Shown here: positions 1 to 9,248 of the stretch, piece by piece
Numbering within the stretch: the stretch's first letter is position 1
Layout of the letters: every line of letters begins with the position of its first letter
Assembly: GCA_965224765.1 (NCBI GenBank)
Contig: CBDDAC010000005.1
Span: 217,605 to 281,604 of the forward strand
From: CAZDBA01 sp965224765
GTDB lineage: Bacteria; Planctomycetota; Planctomycetia; Pirellulales; Pirellulaceae
Length of the DNA: 64,000 nt
Direction: 5' to 3'
Translations under genes and position numbers: made by a program
Notes under the pieces: generated by a model
The model's database searches: none
The model's input: only the letters and a program-made list of their open reading frames with translations
Told to the model about the DNA's origin: nothing

Positions 1-925
1 CATGAATTCGATATCCGCATTCTCCTGCCATTTGGCAACACAAGCCGCAATACGGTCGACATATCGATTCGCCGATTCCTGGTGAAACCCAATGTGCACA
101 AAGCGAATCTCATCCTTTTGAACTTTTTCCATCACTGAACGCAGATGGGTGTCCATCTCATCTGCAGTAACGTAATCGGCAAGTGCACAGGTATCTGGCA
201 TTTCCAGAATCTCTCCCAGCGGTTGTCTCGACAAGATAGGGCTGTGAGTGTTGAGTGATGTCTGGCCACAACTCGCCGAGACGGTCAAAAATCGGATACT
301 TTTCCAGCTCATCCCGGTGCCAGGTTCGATCCGTTGCAGATGAGTCGACCAGGAACCCTGCCTGACGTATCCCAATCAAAACACTTTCCGGCGCGACCCA
401 CCCACCGGCGCGAAAACTATTTGAAAGTTGAAATCCTTGTTCCGCCAAGATCTTTTGAGAAGCTTTTGCGATTTTGGTGACTTCGTCTGGGTTGTAGGCA
501 CCAAGCTCAACATCATGGCCTTCATCACCTTGCACTAATCGAATGGGTGTGTCAGCGCTCCAGAATCGAGGCCCTTTTCGGAATTCGACCTCTGCCTTTT
601 CGACCAGGAAACGCCAACTGTGAATGTGTAGTCCCAGTTCGTCATTTTCTCGAACTACGCTCCTAATCTTGTCGCTGATGGACTCCGCGGAATCTTTGCG
701 AAGATAATACGCTGCGTTCAAAAATTGGGTTAGTGGAACGTCAGGAAATTCGTCTCGAAATTCGGTAAAGGCTTTCAGATTTTCTTCTTGTATCGTCGCG
801 CCTTCCCAGTCGACGCTGATCGTTACAATGACTTTGGGATTGGAAGGTTTAGTGGCTTGGGCAAAGCCAAAATCGCTGACAGCGAGAAGGCCTAGAACCG
901 TAATCCCAATAATAATTTGTCGCAT
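1..925 (-). pseudogene. Secreted NodB-like polysaccharide deacetylase-like protein, frameshifted and cut by the window edge
   Basis: An ATG at 925 gives a protein with a signal peptide (residues 1-23, ending GFAQ). A longer reading from 1090 adds only non-signal residues, so 925 is the better start. NodB-like features follow: SVDWEG near residue 37 (the early Asp of the fold), LHIHSW with His100 and His102 (the metal-binding HxH), and FRAGGW near 171. Family members bind a divalent metal and remove N-acetyl groups from polysaccharide; a wider role is possible because this subgroup is often uncharacterised. Near 212-219 the frame breaks: the first frame stops at 158, while the -strand frame reading EILEMPDTCALADYVTAD continues open to the window edge. 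One extra base (or two missing) explains it. Fold assignment is fairly sure, substrate unknown. Confidence 0.6.
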
Positions 926-1121
926 GGTTTCATCCAAGTCAATATGACGATATTTTGTTACGATCAGCTTGCAAAAATCGATTAGTTTAACTACTTGCCG
1001 CGCCGATCTGTTTGTGATCATGTCTCGAAAAAATGACCAACATGCAAGAGTGGTCAGTGAAAGGTTCGACCATGACTCAAACCATAACATGTTTCAGCGT
1101 CTGAGGCATCGAAAACCAGTG

Positions 1122-1598
1122 TTACTGTTCGTGGCTTCGCAAAAGCTCGACCGCAATGAAGTTGGCGTCTGCAGAAAAGGCTTTGCTCCAACGCCAATTG
1201 TTTTCAAATCCGAAGTTAGATGGAACAAGTCGCCATCCAATGAGGGGGGATCATTTGCCCCCGCTTTGTTCCCGCCGTTATTGAGGAAGCCTTCTACCTC
1301 AAAAGTTGCCCTGCCGATGCCAAACCGTAGTGGCCATGAAGGGTGTCACCCAATTGTTGAAGGCAAATATCCACCGGCCAGCCTTAGATATTTCAGGCAT
1401 CGAAAACGATGCCCAAATTATTTTCCGGCACCACGATTGGAACTTAACCACCATACCTGGCTGCCAAAGTAGATCGTCGCCTTGCCATTTTGATCGGGGA
1501 CGTTTCAACCTGAATCCATCGCCTGGTCGACTCAGGTCATCAGGTGAAACGTATATCCTACCTTCAACGTCAATCTTGTCTTTGGATGTTTTGACCAA
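1122..1598 (-). pseudogene. Degenerate copy of the unknown gene found at 24441-24761
   Basis: No family is recognised. Read in three frames, the minus strand matches the intact-looking protein at 24441-24761: ICLQQLGD, then TFEVEGFL, PPSLDGDL, GAKPF, then ANFIAVELL and a stop at 1122-1124. At least two frameshifts are needed, one near 1310 and one near 1170 in a run of T where adding one T restores the frame (KPF-SADANFIAVELL). The upstream part (ORF start 1598, MVKTSKDK) has no visible match in the other copy. The gene lies just downstream of the eCIS ATPase, while its relative lies just upstream of the eCIS operon, in the same orientation. The two copies therefore bracket the eCIS locus. 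Function unknown. Confidence 0.5.
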
Positions 1599-2969
1599 TA
1601 GTCGTATTTCGATCCCAGCAGTGACCTATAGAAAAAACCCCTGTTTTTTCCAGCTCATTTCTCAATCCTTGTTGAAACACGGACTCTGAAAAGACGTTGG
1701 ATTGTTGTTTCAATGCCTTGATCGCGCAGTACCTAACAACATTGATAATTACGCCTGCCGGAATCTCGTACTTTTTCGAAACTTCAGCAAGGTCGATATC
1801 TGGGTGATACTCAAACTCATCGGGTTTTAATTTCTGCCATATCGTAAATCGTTCTTCAGCGCATGGAATTGGAAACTTGACGATTGTTTGAATTCGCCGC
1901 ATGAATGCCGTATCGATGTTTTCAATTAGATTGGTTGCCAAGATTACTAGCCCCGGATGAAACTCAATTCGCTGCAGCAGATATGATACGCCTTGGTTTG
2001 CAAATCGATCATTTGCGTTCGTTGTTGTTACACGCTTACCAAAGAGAGCGTCTGCTTCGTCAAAGAAAATGATCCATCGATTTTCTTTGGCCTTTTCAAA
2101 AATCAGACTAAGGTTCTTTTCCGTTTCACCAATCCATTTTGAGACCATGAGGGACAAATCAATTCGGTAGACTGGCAGTTCAGTAGACTTGCCCAACAGC
2201 GAGGCGGCGATGGTTTTTCCCGTTCCTGGTGGACCGTGAAACAAAACCGTAAATCCTTGGCAATTCGCCAAATGACCAGATGAAGCTTCGTTCAGGGCTC
2301 CACCATAATTCAGCCAGTCGAGCACGTCAGCAAGTTTGCTTGAGGTTTCTTTCGCATAGACCGCATCTTCCCATTCAAGGACCGTTTGAAAGTCGTTGGG
2401 CAGGGGGAGGCCCGTTGTTGGGCTCTGCGAACGAGAGCCCAAAGGTTTCTTTTAAGAAGGAATTGTTTAGCACCAATTGCGAGTCAAGGTTTGGCTTCGT
2501 TGTATCTGAACCGTACGCGGCGAGACTAAGGATCGAGTGTTTGGCGAACGAGTGATCCGCTCCAAAGAAACCTATCGTTTGAATCCTTTCCGGGATGTCG
2601 GTTCCAGCCAATACAAAAAGAAGCGTCTGGCCAGTGGGCAGGAAACTCTCGGATGATTTAACGCCGCCGAACTCGGTGAAATTTCGATTGATCGCGGAAT
2701 TTTGTAGAAAAAAAAGATCCAACAATGTAGGTCTAAGAATCGGAGAAATGGGCCAGCGCGATCGCAACTCGTTCGTCGTCAGTGAGATTTAGCTGTTTAA
2801 CAACCGCCTCATACTTAGACCGAGTTGCGACAGGATTCGGCGATTCGATTGGACTTGGAGGGGCATCGCTAGGCAACTGGAAATGATCTTGAATTCGTTG
2901 CTGAATCAACTTCTCGAGCCAATCAAGTTCCGACTCAATAAAACTAGATTTTGAATTCAAGACGTTCAT
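1570..2969 (-). pseudogene. eCIS-associated AAA+ ATPase (Afp15/Pvc15-like), two frameshifts
   Basis: Three consecutive frames make one AAA+ protein. Segment A (from ATG 2969) gives an N-terminal helical region ending ERVAIALAHFS. Segment B continues PILRPTLLDLFF and TEFGGVKSSESFLPTGQT, the typical mid-region of eCIS ATPases. Segment C (to 1570) holds Walker A GPPGTGKT at about 2212-2235 and Walker B IIFFDEAD, then a sensor-like ATN and an RRI arginine region. Breaks lie near 2743-2750, where a missing TC pair in a TCTC stretch would restore the frame, and near 2435-2450. Afp15-type ATPases are thought to act late in particle assembly. The residues that matter are all conserved, so the breaks are either very recent or assembly errors. 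Confidence 0.8.
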
Positions 2970-3297
2970 TTGTATTAGGCGTTCTAATATTGATCCAAGT
3001 GTAGCGTTGACAAAACCGCAGGAAGGTTTGCCGAATCAAACGACATTCATTGAACAAACCGTCGCCGTCCGAAATTTGCGTCCCCACAGGCGCTGGGCAT
3101 GATTCAAAATTGCAAAATGCAAGGGAAATCCGCAGCGCCATTATGAATCAAATTTCAAACGAAACCACGGATCTATCAAGATTGTCAATTAAAACTTACA
3201 GCACCACATCGTTGAACAAATTGATGTAAAATCACGAACGGCCAGCTGCGTTCGGCAGCTAGTAACGAAGTTTTGTGTTGAGTTATATGAGACAAAG

Positions 3298-6200
3298 ATG
3301 AAGTCAACAACCAACAACAAGAAGATACTTATTGTCGTGGAAGACATTCAGCATGGTGAGTCCGCGAGAATTACTTCGATCGCCGGACTGGTTGAATCAA
3401 TTCTGAATTCCAGTATAGAGATTCTTGAGTGGGACAAGTTGCTAGAGTCCGATTTGGACGGTGTGTCATTGGTAATCGCCACCGCAAAACTTTTGCCTAT
3501 GTGGGCGCGCACAGCAAAGGTTCCCATGTTGGTTCTTGAGCCTGAGACGCTATTTCAGATGGGGATGGCATTCGGCATGCCCCACAAGGACTATGGGGTT
3601 GCTCAGGAGTCAAGTATTCAAGTCCATTCGGACATCGAGTCGCATAAACTTTCCGCTGGTCTGGAAGGTCGGTTGCGAATTTTGGATGCCAAGGGCCATT
3701 CCAAAAGGCGCGTGACAATGCATGGCTGGGCGGTTCCTAGCCCCGCGGCATACACCGTTGCCTGTTTCCCTCCGGTCGAGGAATCACACGCCGCAGTATT
3801 TGCCTATGAGGCAGGCGCTCAAATGCCTGCGCTTGGCGCTCCAGATCGTCGTGCCGCTTTTCTCTTGAGTTTTGATCAGATTACGGATTTGTCGACAGAT
3901 ACAGTTGAGCTATTTCTTGCTTGTTTGATCTGGTGTGTCGATCAACAAAAAAATTCCATGATGGGGACTACACGCGAATTTTCCTTGATGAGAGATGTCG
4001 AAAAAGGCTTCGTTACAAAGAACCTTTCATTGGGTGAATACGAAGATTGGATGCGGTCTCGGGTAACCAACAGCGTGTTGGGTAAACTGTCGGCCGCATT
4101 TTCCATTATCGGAGTCGTCGGAATTTTCACGATGATAACGCTCGTCGGGCAATACCTGAAAACTCAGTCCACGTCGATAAAAGCTGAGGTCAAGGACGAA
4201 TTGGAAACTCAGGTCGACAAGTCGGTTTCCGAAGCAATTTTTGCACACACGCAAATAGTCGATACGCTGAACGAGGCGATAAAAGCGACGCTCAAGGACA
4301 ATCCAAAATTGCGAAGAACGTTGGCGCAATCGTTGTCGGACCAGATTTCGGATGAGATGAGCACGGCCATCTTGAACCAGTCAATTGAAATTCTAGACGA
4401 CATCAGTCTTCATGAGAAAAAGCGAATGCTGCCGTTGGAGCTGATTTTGACTTTTTTACCCGACGAACAAGATCGCCAAAAGATGCTTGTTCAGTCAATG
4501 TTTATTTGCGACGACAACGATCCGGTTGTGCGAATGGTAGAAAGCCCTGCACTTCTTAGGCTTATTTTTGAAAACTACGACCCAGGCGTCGCTTTTGAGC
4601 TACCACCGAAACTCGACTCGGGCCAATCATCAAACCCAAGTGAATTGGTGCTTACCCACTTGCTGAATCGTTTGAATGACCCAGCCCATGTCGCAATTGC
4701 TTCAGAACTGGGAGAGTCATTCCTTCAGTCTTTTCCCAACACTACTCTGATGAGTCGATTGCCAGATTGGTTGAATGAAAACACGCAGTCTTCTCACGCT
4801 CCAATGGTAACTCGTGTTTTGGCTCAGATCGCCAATATGTCTCGCTCGACAGAGACTCGCGAGGCAATCGTTCGGCAATTTCTGGATTTGCTCGACAATG
4901 GTGAAGCCGAATTGTCATCAATACGAGCAGCCATCGGATGGTATGGTTTGGCATCCATTGATCCCGATGAATTTGAAATTGGCGAACAACTGCGCCGGAA
5001 ATTGTTAGAAGGTATCTGGTCGCGTCTAGAATTGGAGTCTGCACTCCAACCGGAGGGGCAGACGGGTGGAGTCAATCCGCTGTTATCAATACAGGAATCA
5101 TCTGGGCAGACATTGCGTGACGTGCTGCAAGAGATCATCGGAAAAGAAAAGCTTGCACAGATTGAAGGATCAGCAAGTCTTCTCGATTCCAGGTTGAACC
5201 AGGATTATCGATTGGACTTGCGGCAAATTGCGATTAGAAATTTCCTGCGGATGAGCGACCTTCTCAACGAAGATGCGTCGAACGATATTTTAAAGTGGCT
5301 ATCTGAAGGGGTGGCGATAGGCAATCATCGTGAACTGCTTGCGATGGCAGTCCATGAACGGATAAAGATGGCCAGTCTTGGTCATGAGCAGCTCGCAAAA
5401 CCGGGAAATTTATCGCGTTTGCCGAGTGCGAAATTGTGGCGACAAATGGTGCATGTTTTTTTGAAAAACGACAACTGTCTGAAAAGGGCCGATTTCAGTG
5501 AGGCAATAAACACGATTGTTGTCGAAGGAAAAACAGAACCATCGAAAATTTTGGTTCGGGCTTTGCCTACCCGGTTGAGAACTGGCTTTCCAGTGCATGC
5601 GGATTCTAGGCAAACCATCAATTTGGCGCTGCAGTTCGACGCGGCTGCGAGTCCGTCGTGTGACGCAACGATTTCATTGATAGATCAAGTTGTTGCCGAA
5701 GCCAAAAATGGTGATCGCGAACGCCTGAAGATTGCATCTCAAGTTTTTGACCTGATCCAAAAGGCAGAGATTTTTCAGCGCGCCGAGAATGGCAATCCGA
5801 ATCCCTCAAAGGGCGAGTTTGTCCATGAAAGAGAGCGGCTTGCGGCGGCGCTATTGCTCCAAATTTCGAGACTTGAATTGCGGTCTGACGCGACGCAAGA
5901 TGCCAGTGCTTTTTCGAATCTACTGAGGTGGCCGAGAAGTGAAGCTTCGAATTCCAAGAACGTTGGACGGGAACTCGCCTCGCAGGAGTTGTTGTCTCAA
6001 TTGACGGATTTGTTAAACGTCACGACTAGGAACGCGGAAACAAACGTTCAGTCCGCTGTTTTGTCTCGCGTGAAGATTGCGTTTGATAGTCAGGGTGAGG
6101 CAAACACCGTCAAGTACAGAAAATTGGGAGACTGGATGGTTGCACAGCTTTCGGAGTCTACGAATCTATCGACCGAAGCAAGGAAAATAGCCCACAAGGA

Positions 6201-7104
6201 AAAGCTGGACATCCTGCGGTCGCTTCTCAAGTTAAACGATCCCCAGACCATTGTGGCTATTGCGAAAGCCAAATTGGAAATCAATAGCACGCAGGAACTT
6301 CGTGACCCGGGCAAACGAATTCAACTCCAAGCAGTGTTGTCTAAATCCGTTCCAATACAGTTCCCTGCAGATATTCGTCGTGAACTTCATTTTGCCAAGG
6401 CAATGGCTTCAGCGATGCTGGTGACCGACTCCGATACGGACGACGCGACACGGGATCGGTTGGTCGAGGCAGACAAACAACTCACTGCCTGTCTGGGCAT
6501 TCTCAAAGCCGAGGGGAGATACTCCGATATGGGCCTTCACTTACTTCGGAGGGGTGGGCTAAGGAAGGAACTGGGTAAGCTCGAAGACGCTGACCGGGAT
6601 TTCGCGAGGGCCATCGAAGTTTTTTCGACGGGGCTCAATGAGCCGGAGGGCGCGGTCAAAGCCAAACGGCGATTGGGGTTGGCCTACTTGTGCGATGAGA
6701 AGTTTGACCAAGCTGGAAGCTATACGAAGGAATCTACATCGCGGCTCTTCAGTATTCGCGATCAGTTAGGATCACTGGAAAATCTTGGCATGATCGATTT
6801 ACGCAATGGTCGATTTACGCGTGCCTTTGAGACAACAACCAAGGTGAAAAATGAGGAAGAAAGTTTGGTGTGGAATTGGTTTGTTCGCGCAGTCGCTGCT
6901 TTTGAATTGGCGCAGCGTGAAACCGATGCCGAGCAAAAACGCGAGTTGCTAAAGCAAGCCTCTGATGCCCGATTGCATTTTGAACAAAAGGCTGCGTTGT
7001 CCGATCTGTTTTATATGAGATACGTGTTTCTTCCAAAGGAATACGGAAGATTTCAAGAGATCGATATCGTTCAAATGGAAGCGATTGATGTTATGAACGA
7101 CTAG
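3298..7104 (+). CDS. Large membrane protein with N-terminal amidotransferase-like domain and C-terminal TPR-like helices
   Basis: No named family covers all 1268 residues. Residues ~8-220 resemble the glutamine-amidotransferase-like (ThuA-type fold) domain seen in many secreted bacterial proteins: the sequence runs LVLEPETLFQMGM, KDYGVAQ, a HGWAVP-type strand, VFAYEAGAQM, then APDRRAAFLL. A single strong transmembrane segment lies at about 262-285 (FSIIGVVGIFTMITLVGQYL). A long helical region follows, and the last ~200 residues have TPR-like repeats (GLRKELGKLEDADRDFARAI and the next two). It is encoded opposite to the eCIS genes, between the ATPase and the effector pair. A role as membrane anchor, sensor or regulator of the system is possible but not shown. 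It ends convergently with the effector operon. Confidence 0.6.
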   Translation: MKSTTNNKKILIVVEDIQHGESARITSIAGLVESILNSSIEILEWDKLLESDLDGVSLVIATAKLLPMWARTAKVPMLVLEPETLFQMGMAFGMPHKDYGVAQESSIQVHSDIESHKLSAGLEGRLRILDAKGHSKRRVTMHGWAVPSPAAYTVACFPPVEESHAAVFAYEAGAQMPALGAPDRRAAFLLSFDQITDLSTDTVELFLACLIWCVDQQKNSMMGTTREFSLMRDVEKGFVTKNLSLGEYEDWMRSRVTNSVLGKLSAAFSIIGVVGIFTMITLVGQYLKTQSTSIKAEVKDELETQVDKSVSEAIFAHTQIVDTLNEAIKATLKDNPKLRRTLAQSLSDQISDEMSTAILNQSIEILDDISLHEKKRMLPLELILTFLPDEQDRQKMLVQSMFICDDNDPVVRMVESPALLRLIFENYDPGVAFELPPKLDSGQSSNPSELVLTHLLNRLNDPAHVAIASELGESFLQSFPNTTLMSRLPDWLNENTQSSHAPMVTRVLAQIANMSRSTETREAIVRQFLDLLDNGEAELSSIRAAIGWYGLASIDPDEFEIGEQLRRKLLEGIWSRLELESALQPEGQTGGVNPLLSIQESSGQTLRDVLQEIIGKEKLAQIEGSASLLDSRLNQDYRLDLRQIAIRNFLRMSDLLNEDASNDILKWLSEGVAIGNHRELLAMAVHERIKMASLGHEQLAKPGNLSRLPSAKLWRQMVHVFLKNDNCLKRADFSEAINTIVVEGKTEPSKILVRALPTRLRTGFPVHADSRQTINLALQFDAAASPSCDATISLIDQVVAEAKNGDRERLKIASQVFDLIQKAEIFQRAENGNPNPSKGEFVHERERLAAALLLQISRLELRSDATQDASAFSNLLRWPRSEASNSKNVGRELASQELLSQLTDLLNVTTRNAETNVQSAVLSRVKIAFDSQGEANTVKYRKLGDWMVAQLSESTNLSTEARKIAHKEKLDILRSLLKLNDPQTIVAIAKAKLEINSTQELRDPGKRIQLQAVLSKSVPIQFPADIRRELHFAKAMASAMLVTDSDTDDATRDRLVEADKQLTACLGILKAEGRYSDMGLHLLRRGGLRKELGKLEDADRDFARAIEVFSTGLNEPEGAVKAKRRLGLAYLCDEKFDQAGSYTKESTSRLFSIRDQLGSLENLGMIDLRNGRFTRAFETTTKVKNEEESLVWNWFVRAVAAFELAQRETDAEQKRELLKQASDARLHFEQKAALSDLFYMRYVFLPKEYGRFQEIDIVQMEAIDVMND

Positions 7105-7131
7105 AGTGAAGCAAAGGTTAGTACTCAGAAG

Positions 7132-7194
7132 GTCGGGAGTCTTTTTTGTAAAAGCTTGGACCTCAAGGAGTGTTTTTGGAAAAACTCCCGACTC
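7132..7194. terminator. Inverted repeat between convergent genes, terminator-like
   Basis: GTCGGGAGT with a following T run (7132-7147) is mirrored by a run of A plus ACTCCCGAC (about 7180-7194). It sits in the 110-bp gap between the stop of the large plus-strand gene and the stop of the minus-strand effector gene. The loop is long (about 35 bases), so it may work in either direction or only be a paired repeat. Confidence 0.4.
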
Positions 7195-7214
7195 CTTTAC
7201 TCGTCCGTACAATC

Positions 7215-9134
7215 TTAAAATACGCTCAACTTAGTATCCTTTTCTTTTGCGGTCCACACTTGGTCACCATGGTTCGAAAAGATCATAAGGCCAGAGTGCT
7301 CATTGAAATCCATGTCTCCAAGATCATCCTTTGCGGGGAGTTGCTGAGCCCATTCTGGGAGACCTGCCGCCGCGGCTGGATATTTTTCAATGAGCGTTTG
7401 TTGAGCAACTTCACCTCCTTCGGCGGCGTCACCGGCTTCCAATCCTTCGTCTTCATAGAACGCGTCGAGCGCCGCACGCAATATGCCGCCTGTGCGTTTC
7501 AGGTTGCTGAACGCTCGTGTCCATTCACTCTGATGGCCTAGCTTGTCTCTTGCGTTTGATGCAATTTCTGTAATGGCCTCACGAAAGTCCGCGATTGCTT
7601 TGATGAGAGTTTCATCTTCAAACATCATGGATATTTCTGAGCTGGGTTCGCCAGAGAACTGCCTAAGTTGTTTTGACAGTTCTAGCAGGCTGTCTATAAC
7701 TTCCGGCAGATTCAATTTGAGTTTTTTCGGAACCTTTACCTCCTTTAAATCATCGAGCGCAATGGCAGCACCAGCGAGATTGCGTTGTATGAAATGTTTT
7801 GCGTCCAGTTTTATCCTTATGTTTTCTTTGGACGCGTTTTCGGCGATTGCTTTAAACGCGATGAAAGCCTGACGGCACGTCACACATGATGGAACGAGAT
7901 CACCGTGTTCGTACACGACTGATTCACCCAAGGTGTTGGTAACGACCGGGTTGGGTCGTTGAGTAGGTGCAAAAACGACCTCGGCCATTCCGATGACTTT
8001 TTGCCCGGTGGTTGCGTAGAGGATTTTGAAAGCCGCGCAAAATCCCGCGATACCACCAATTTCCTTACCTGACTTTACTTTTAGTCTTCCCTGAACCGAG
8101 GAGTCCTCGGTCTCTTTTGCGTTTTGAATCAACTCGTTCGATTTCGCTGGCGGAACGTTGGCGCGAAATACTTTTCCCACGCCGGCGTCTGTCATTGCCT
8201 TGCGCGCCAATGCTGGGACCGACCCTGAAAACGCCCCTACAAAAGTTTTGTCTTCAAGCTGTGCAACGCCAATCATGTAGCCAGCAAGCGATCCGTCCTT
8301 TTTTTGCTTCAATGGATCCTTTTCTCGTTCAAGCGCTTCGACGATTGCCTTTGCCTTTTCTACACACTTTTTACTGACTGGAATTTCACCTTCTCCAAGA
8401 TTTTCCTCTCCTTCAAGTGTTGGATATCCTGTGACATTCGGCGTATGTTTTGCCCGTCCTATTCGAGCAAACTGCATCGCGATGCTACTTCCTGCCCGTG
8501 CCGAAAAAAATGACTCCGCATGGGTTGTCGCTTCCGGTCGTATTGACTTTGTTACGACTTGGTTGTTTTGTTTCACCTGCAAGGCTTTCGCGCCCATCGT
8601 ATCGGCCTCGTTTTCCAGCATTGAGTCGTCGTTGATCGCGACTCCGTTGATTGCTGCATTCGGTATCACTCGTCCTTGCATTTGTTGCACGACATGCCAG
8701 CCTTCGTGGGGCAAGTGGTTTTCCTGTCCTGGACCGAGATGAATCTCTTTATTTTGAGCGTAGGCGAGTGCGTTCAGTTGTGCAGGCTTGTTCGAGTTGT
8801 AATGGACGCGGACATCAGACAGATCCATGTGCGAGAGATTCTCCAATCCAGCCCTTAGAAATTCTGGCAAACCCGTTTGGTTAGAGGGTCGCTCTTGTGA
8901 GCGACCCTCTACTCGTTCAACTTGCTCCTGCAGTTGTAAGACGCGTTCACTGCCATTGATTTTTAATTGAACTTGTTGCATCGCACTAAAGCGAGCTGAT
9001 TGGTTCAGCAGTTCCTCTCCAACCGTTGATGGTAAACTAACAGCCAGATCGCTGGCATGTGTCACGTCACGATCAGAGTGAGCGAGATCACTGCCGTCAC
9101 TCGAATTCGATTTTTCCTGAGCCAATTCAAACAT
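7215..9134 (-). CDS. eCIS cargo protein: DUF4157 core domain plus deaminase-like toxin domain
   Basis: The start at 9134 (MFELAQEK) is chosen because the neighbouring DUF4157 protein starts in the same way (MFETTKEK); the ORF extends 25 codons further upstream. The DUF4157/eCIS-core domain lies around residues 90-160 and has the typical metzincin-like motif HEGWHVVQQMQGRV (near 142). This domain marks proteins loaded in or delivered by contractile injection systems. Residues ~355-425 look like the nucleic-acid deaminase fold of polymorphic toxins: GGIAGFCAAFKI with Cys366, and PSCVTCRQAF with Cys417 and Cys420 as the zinc ligands. The usual catalytic Glu of the C-A-E motif is Ala368 here (codon GCT), so activity is doubtful or catalysis differs. 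The last 200 residues are helical and unassigned. No immunity gene is evident next to it. Confidence 0.75.
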   Translation of the reverse strand: MFELAQEKSNSSDGSDLAHSDRDVTHASDLAVSLPSTVGEELLNQSARFSAMQQVQLKINGSERVLQLQEQVERVEGRSQERPSNQTGLPEFLRAGLENLSHMDLSDVRVHYNSNKPAQLNALAYAQNKEIHLGPGQENHLPHEGWHVVQQMQGRVIPNAAINGVAINDDSMLENEADTMGAKALQVKQNNQVVTKSIRPEATTHAESFFSARAGSSIAMQFARIGRAKHTPNVTGYPTLEGEENLGEGEIPVSKKCVEKAKAIVEALEREKDPLKQKKDGSLAGYMIGVAQLEDKTFVGAFSGSVPALARKAMTDAGVGKVFRANVPPAKSNELIQNAKETEDSSVQGRLKVKSGKEIGGIAGFCAAFKILYATTGQKVIGMAEVVFAPTQRPNPVVTNTLGESVVYEHGDLVPSCVTCRQAFIAFKAIAENASKENIRIKLDAKHFIQRNLAGAAIALDDLKEVKVPKKLKLNLPEVIDSLLELSKQLRQFSGEPSSEISMMFEDETLIKAIADFREAITEIASNARDKLGHQSEWTRAFSNLKRTGGILRAALDAFYEDEGLEAGDAAEGGEVAQQTLIEKYPAAAAGLPEWAQQLPAKDDLGDMDFNEHSGLMIFSNHGDQVWTAKEKDTKLSVF

Positions 9135-9248
9135 GCTTGTAATCTTTAAATACTTGGATGTTACTGAACACCTGTCGTCATTCGGCGTCATCAACGAGTT
9201 GCTTACCAATGACCGAGAACTTGCGTTGCAACCATCTAGCCATTTCTC

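Noticed and set aside
2944..3141. Minus-strand ORF of 65 codons upstream of the ATPase
   Set aside because: No family, no ribosome site; most likely leader sequence of the ATPase gene.
7543..7872. Plus-strand ORF of 109 codons inside the deaminase-like cargo gene
   Set aside because: Shadow of the strongly supported minus-strand gene; considered as immunity gene but has no start signal or fold.
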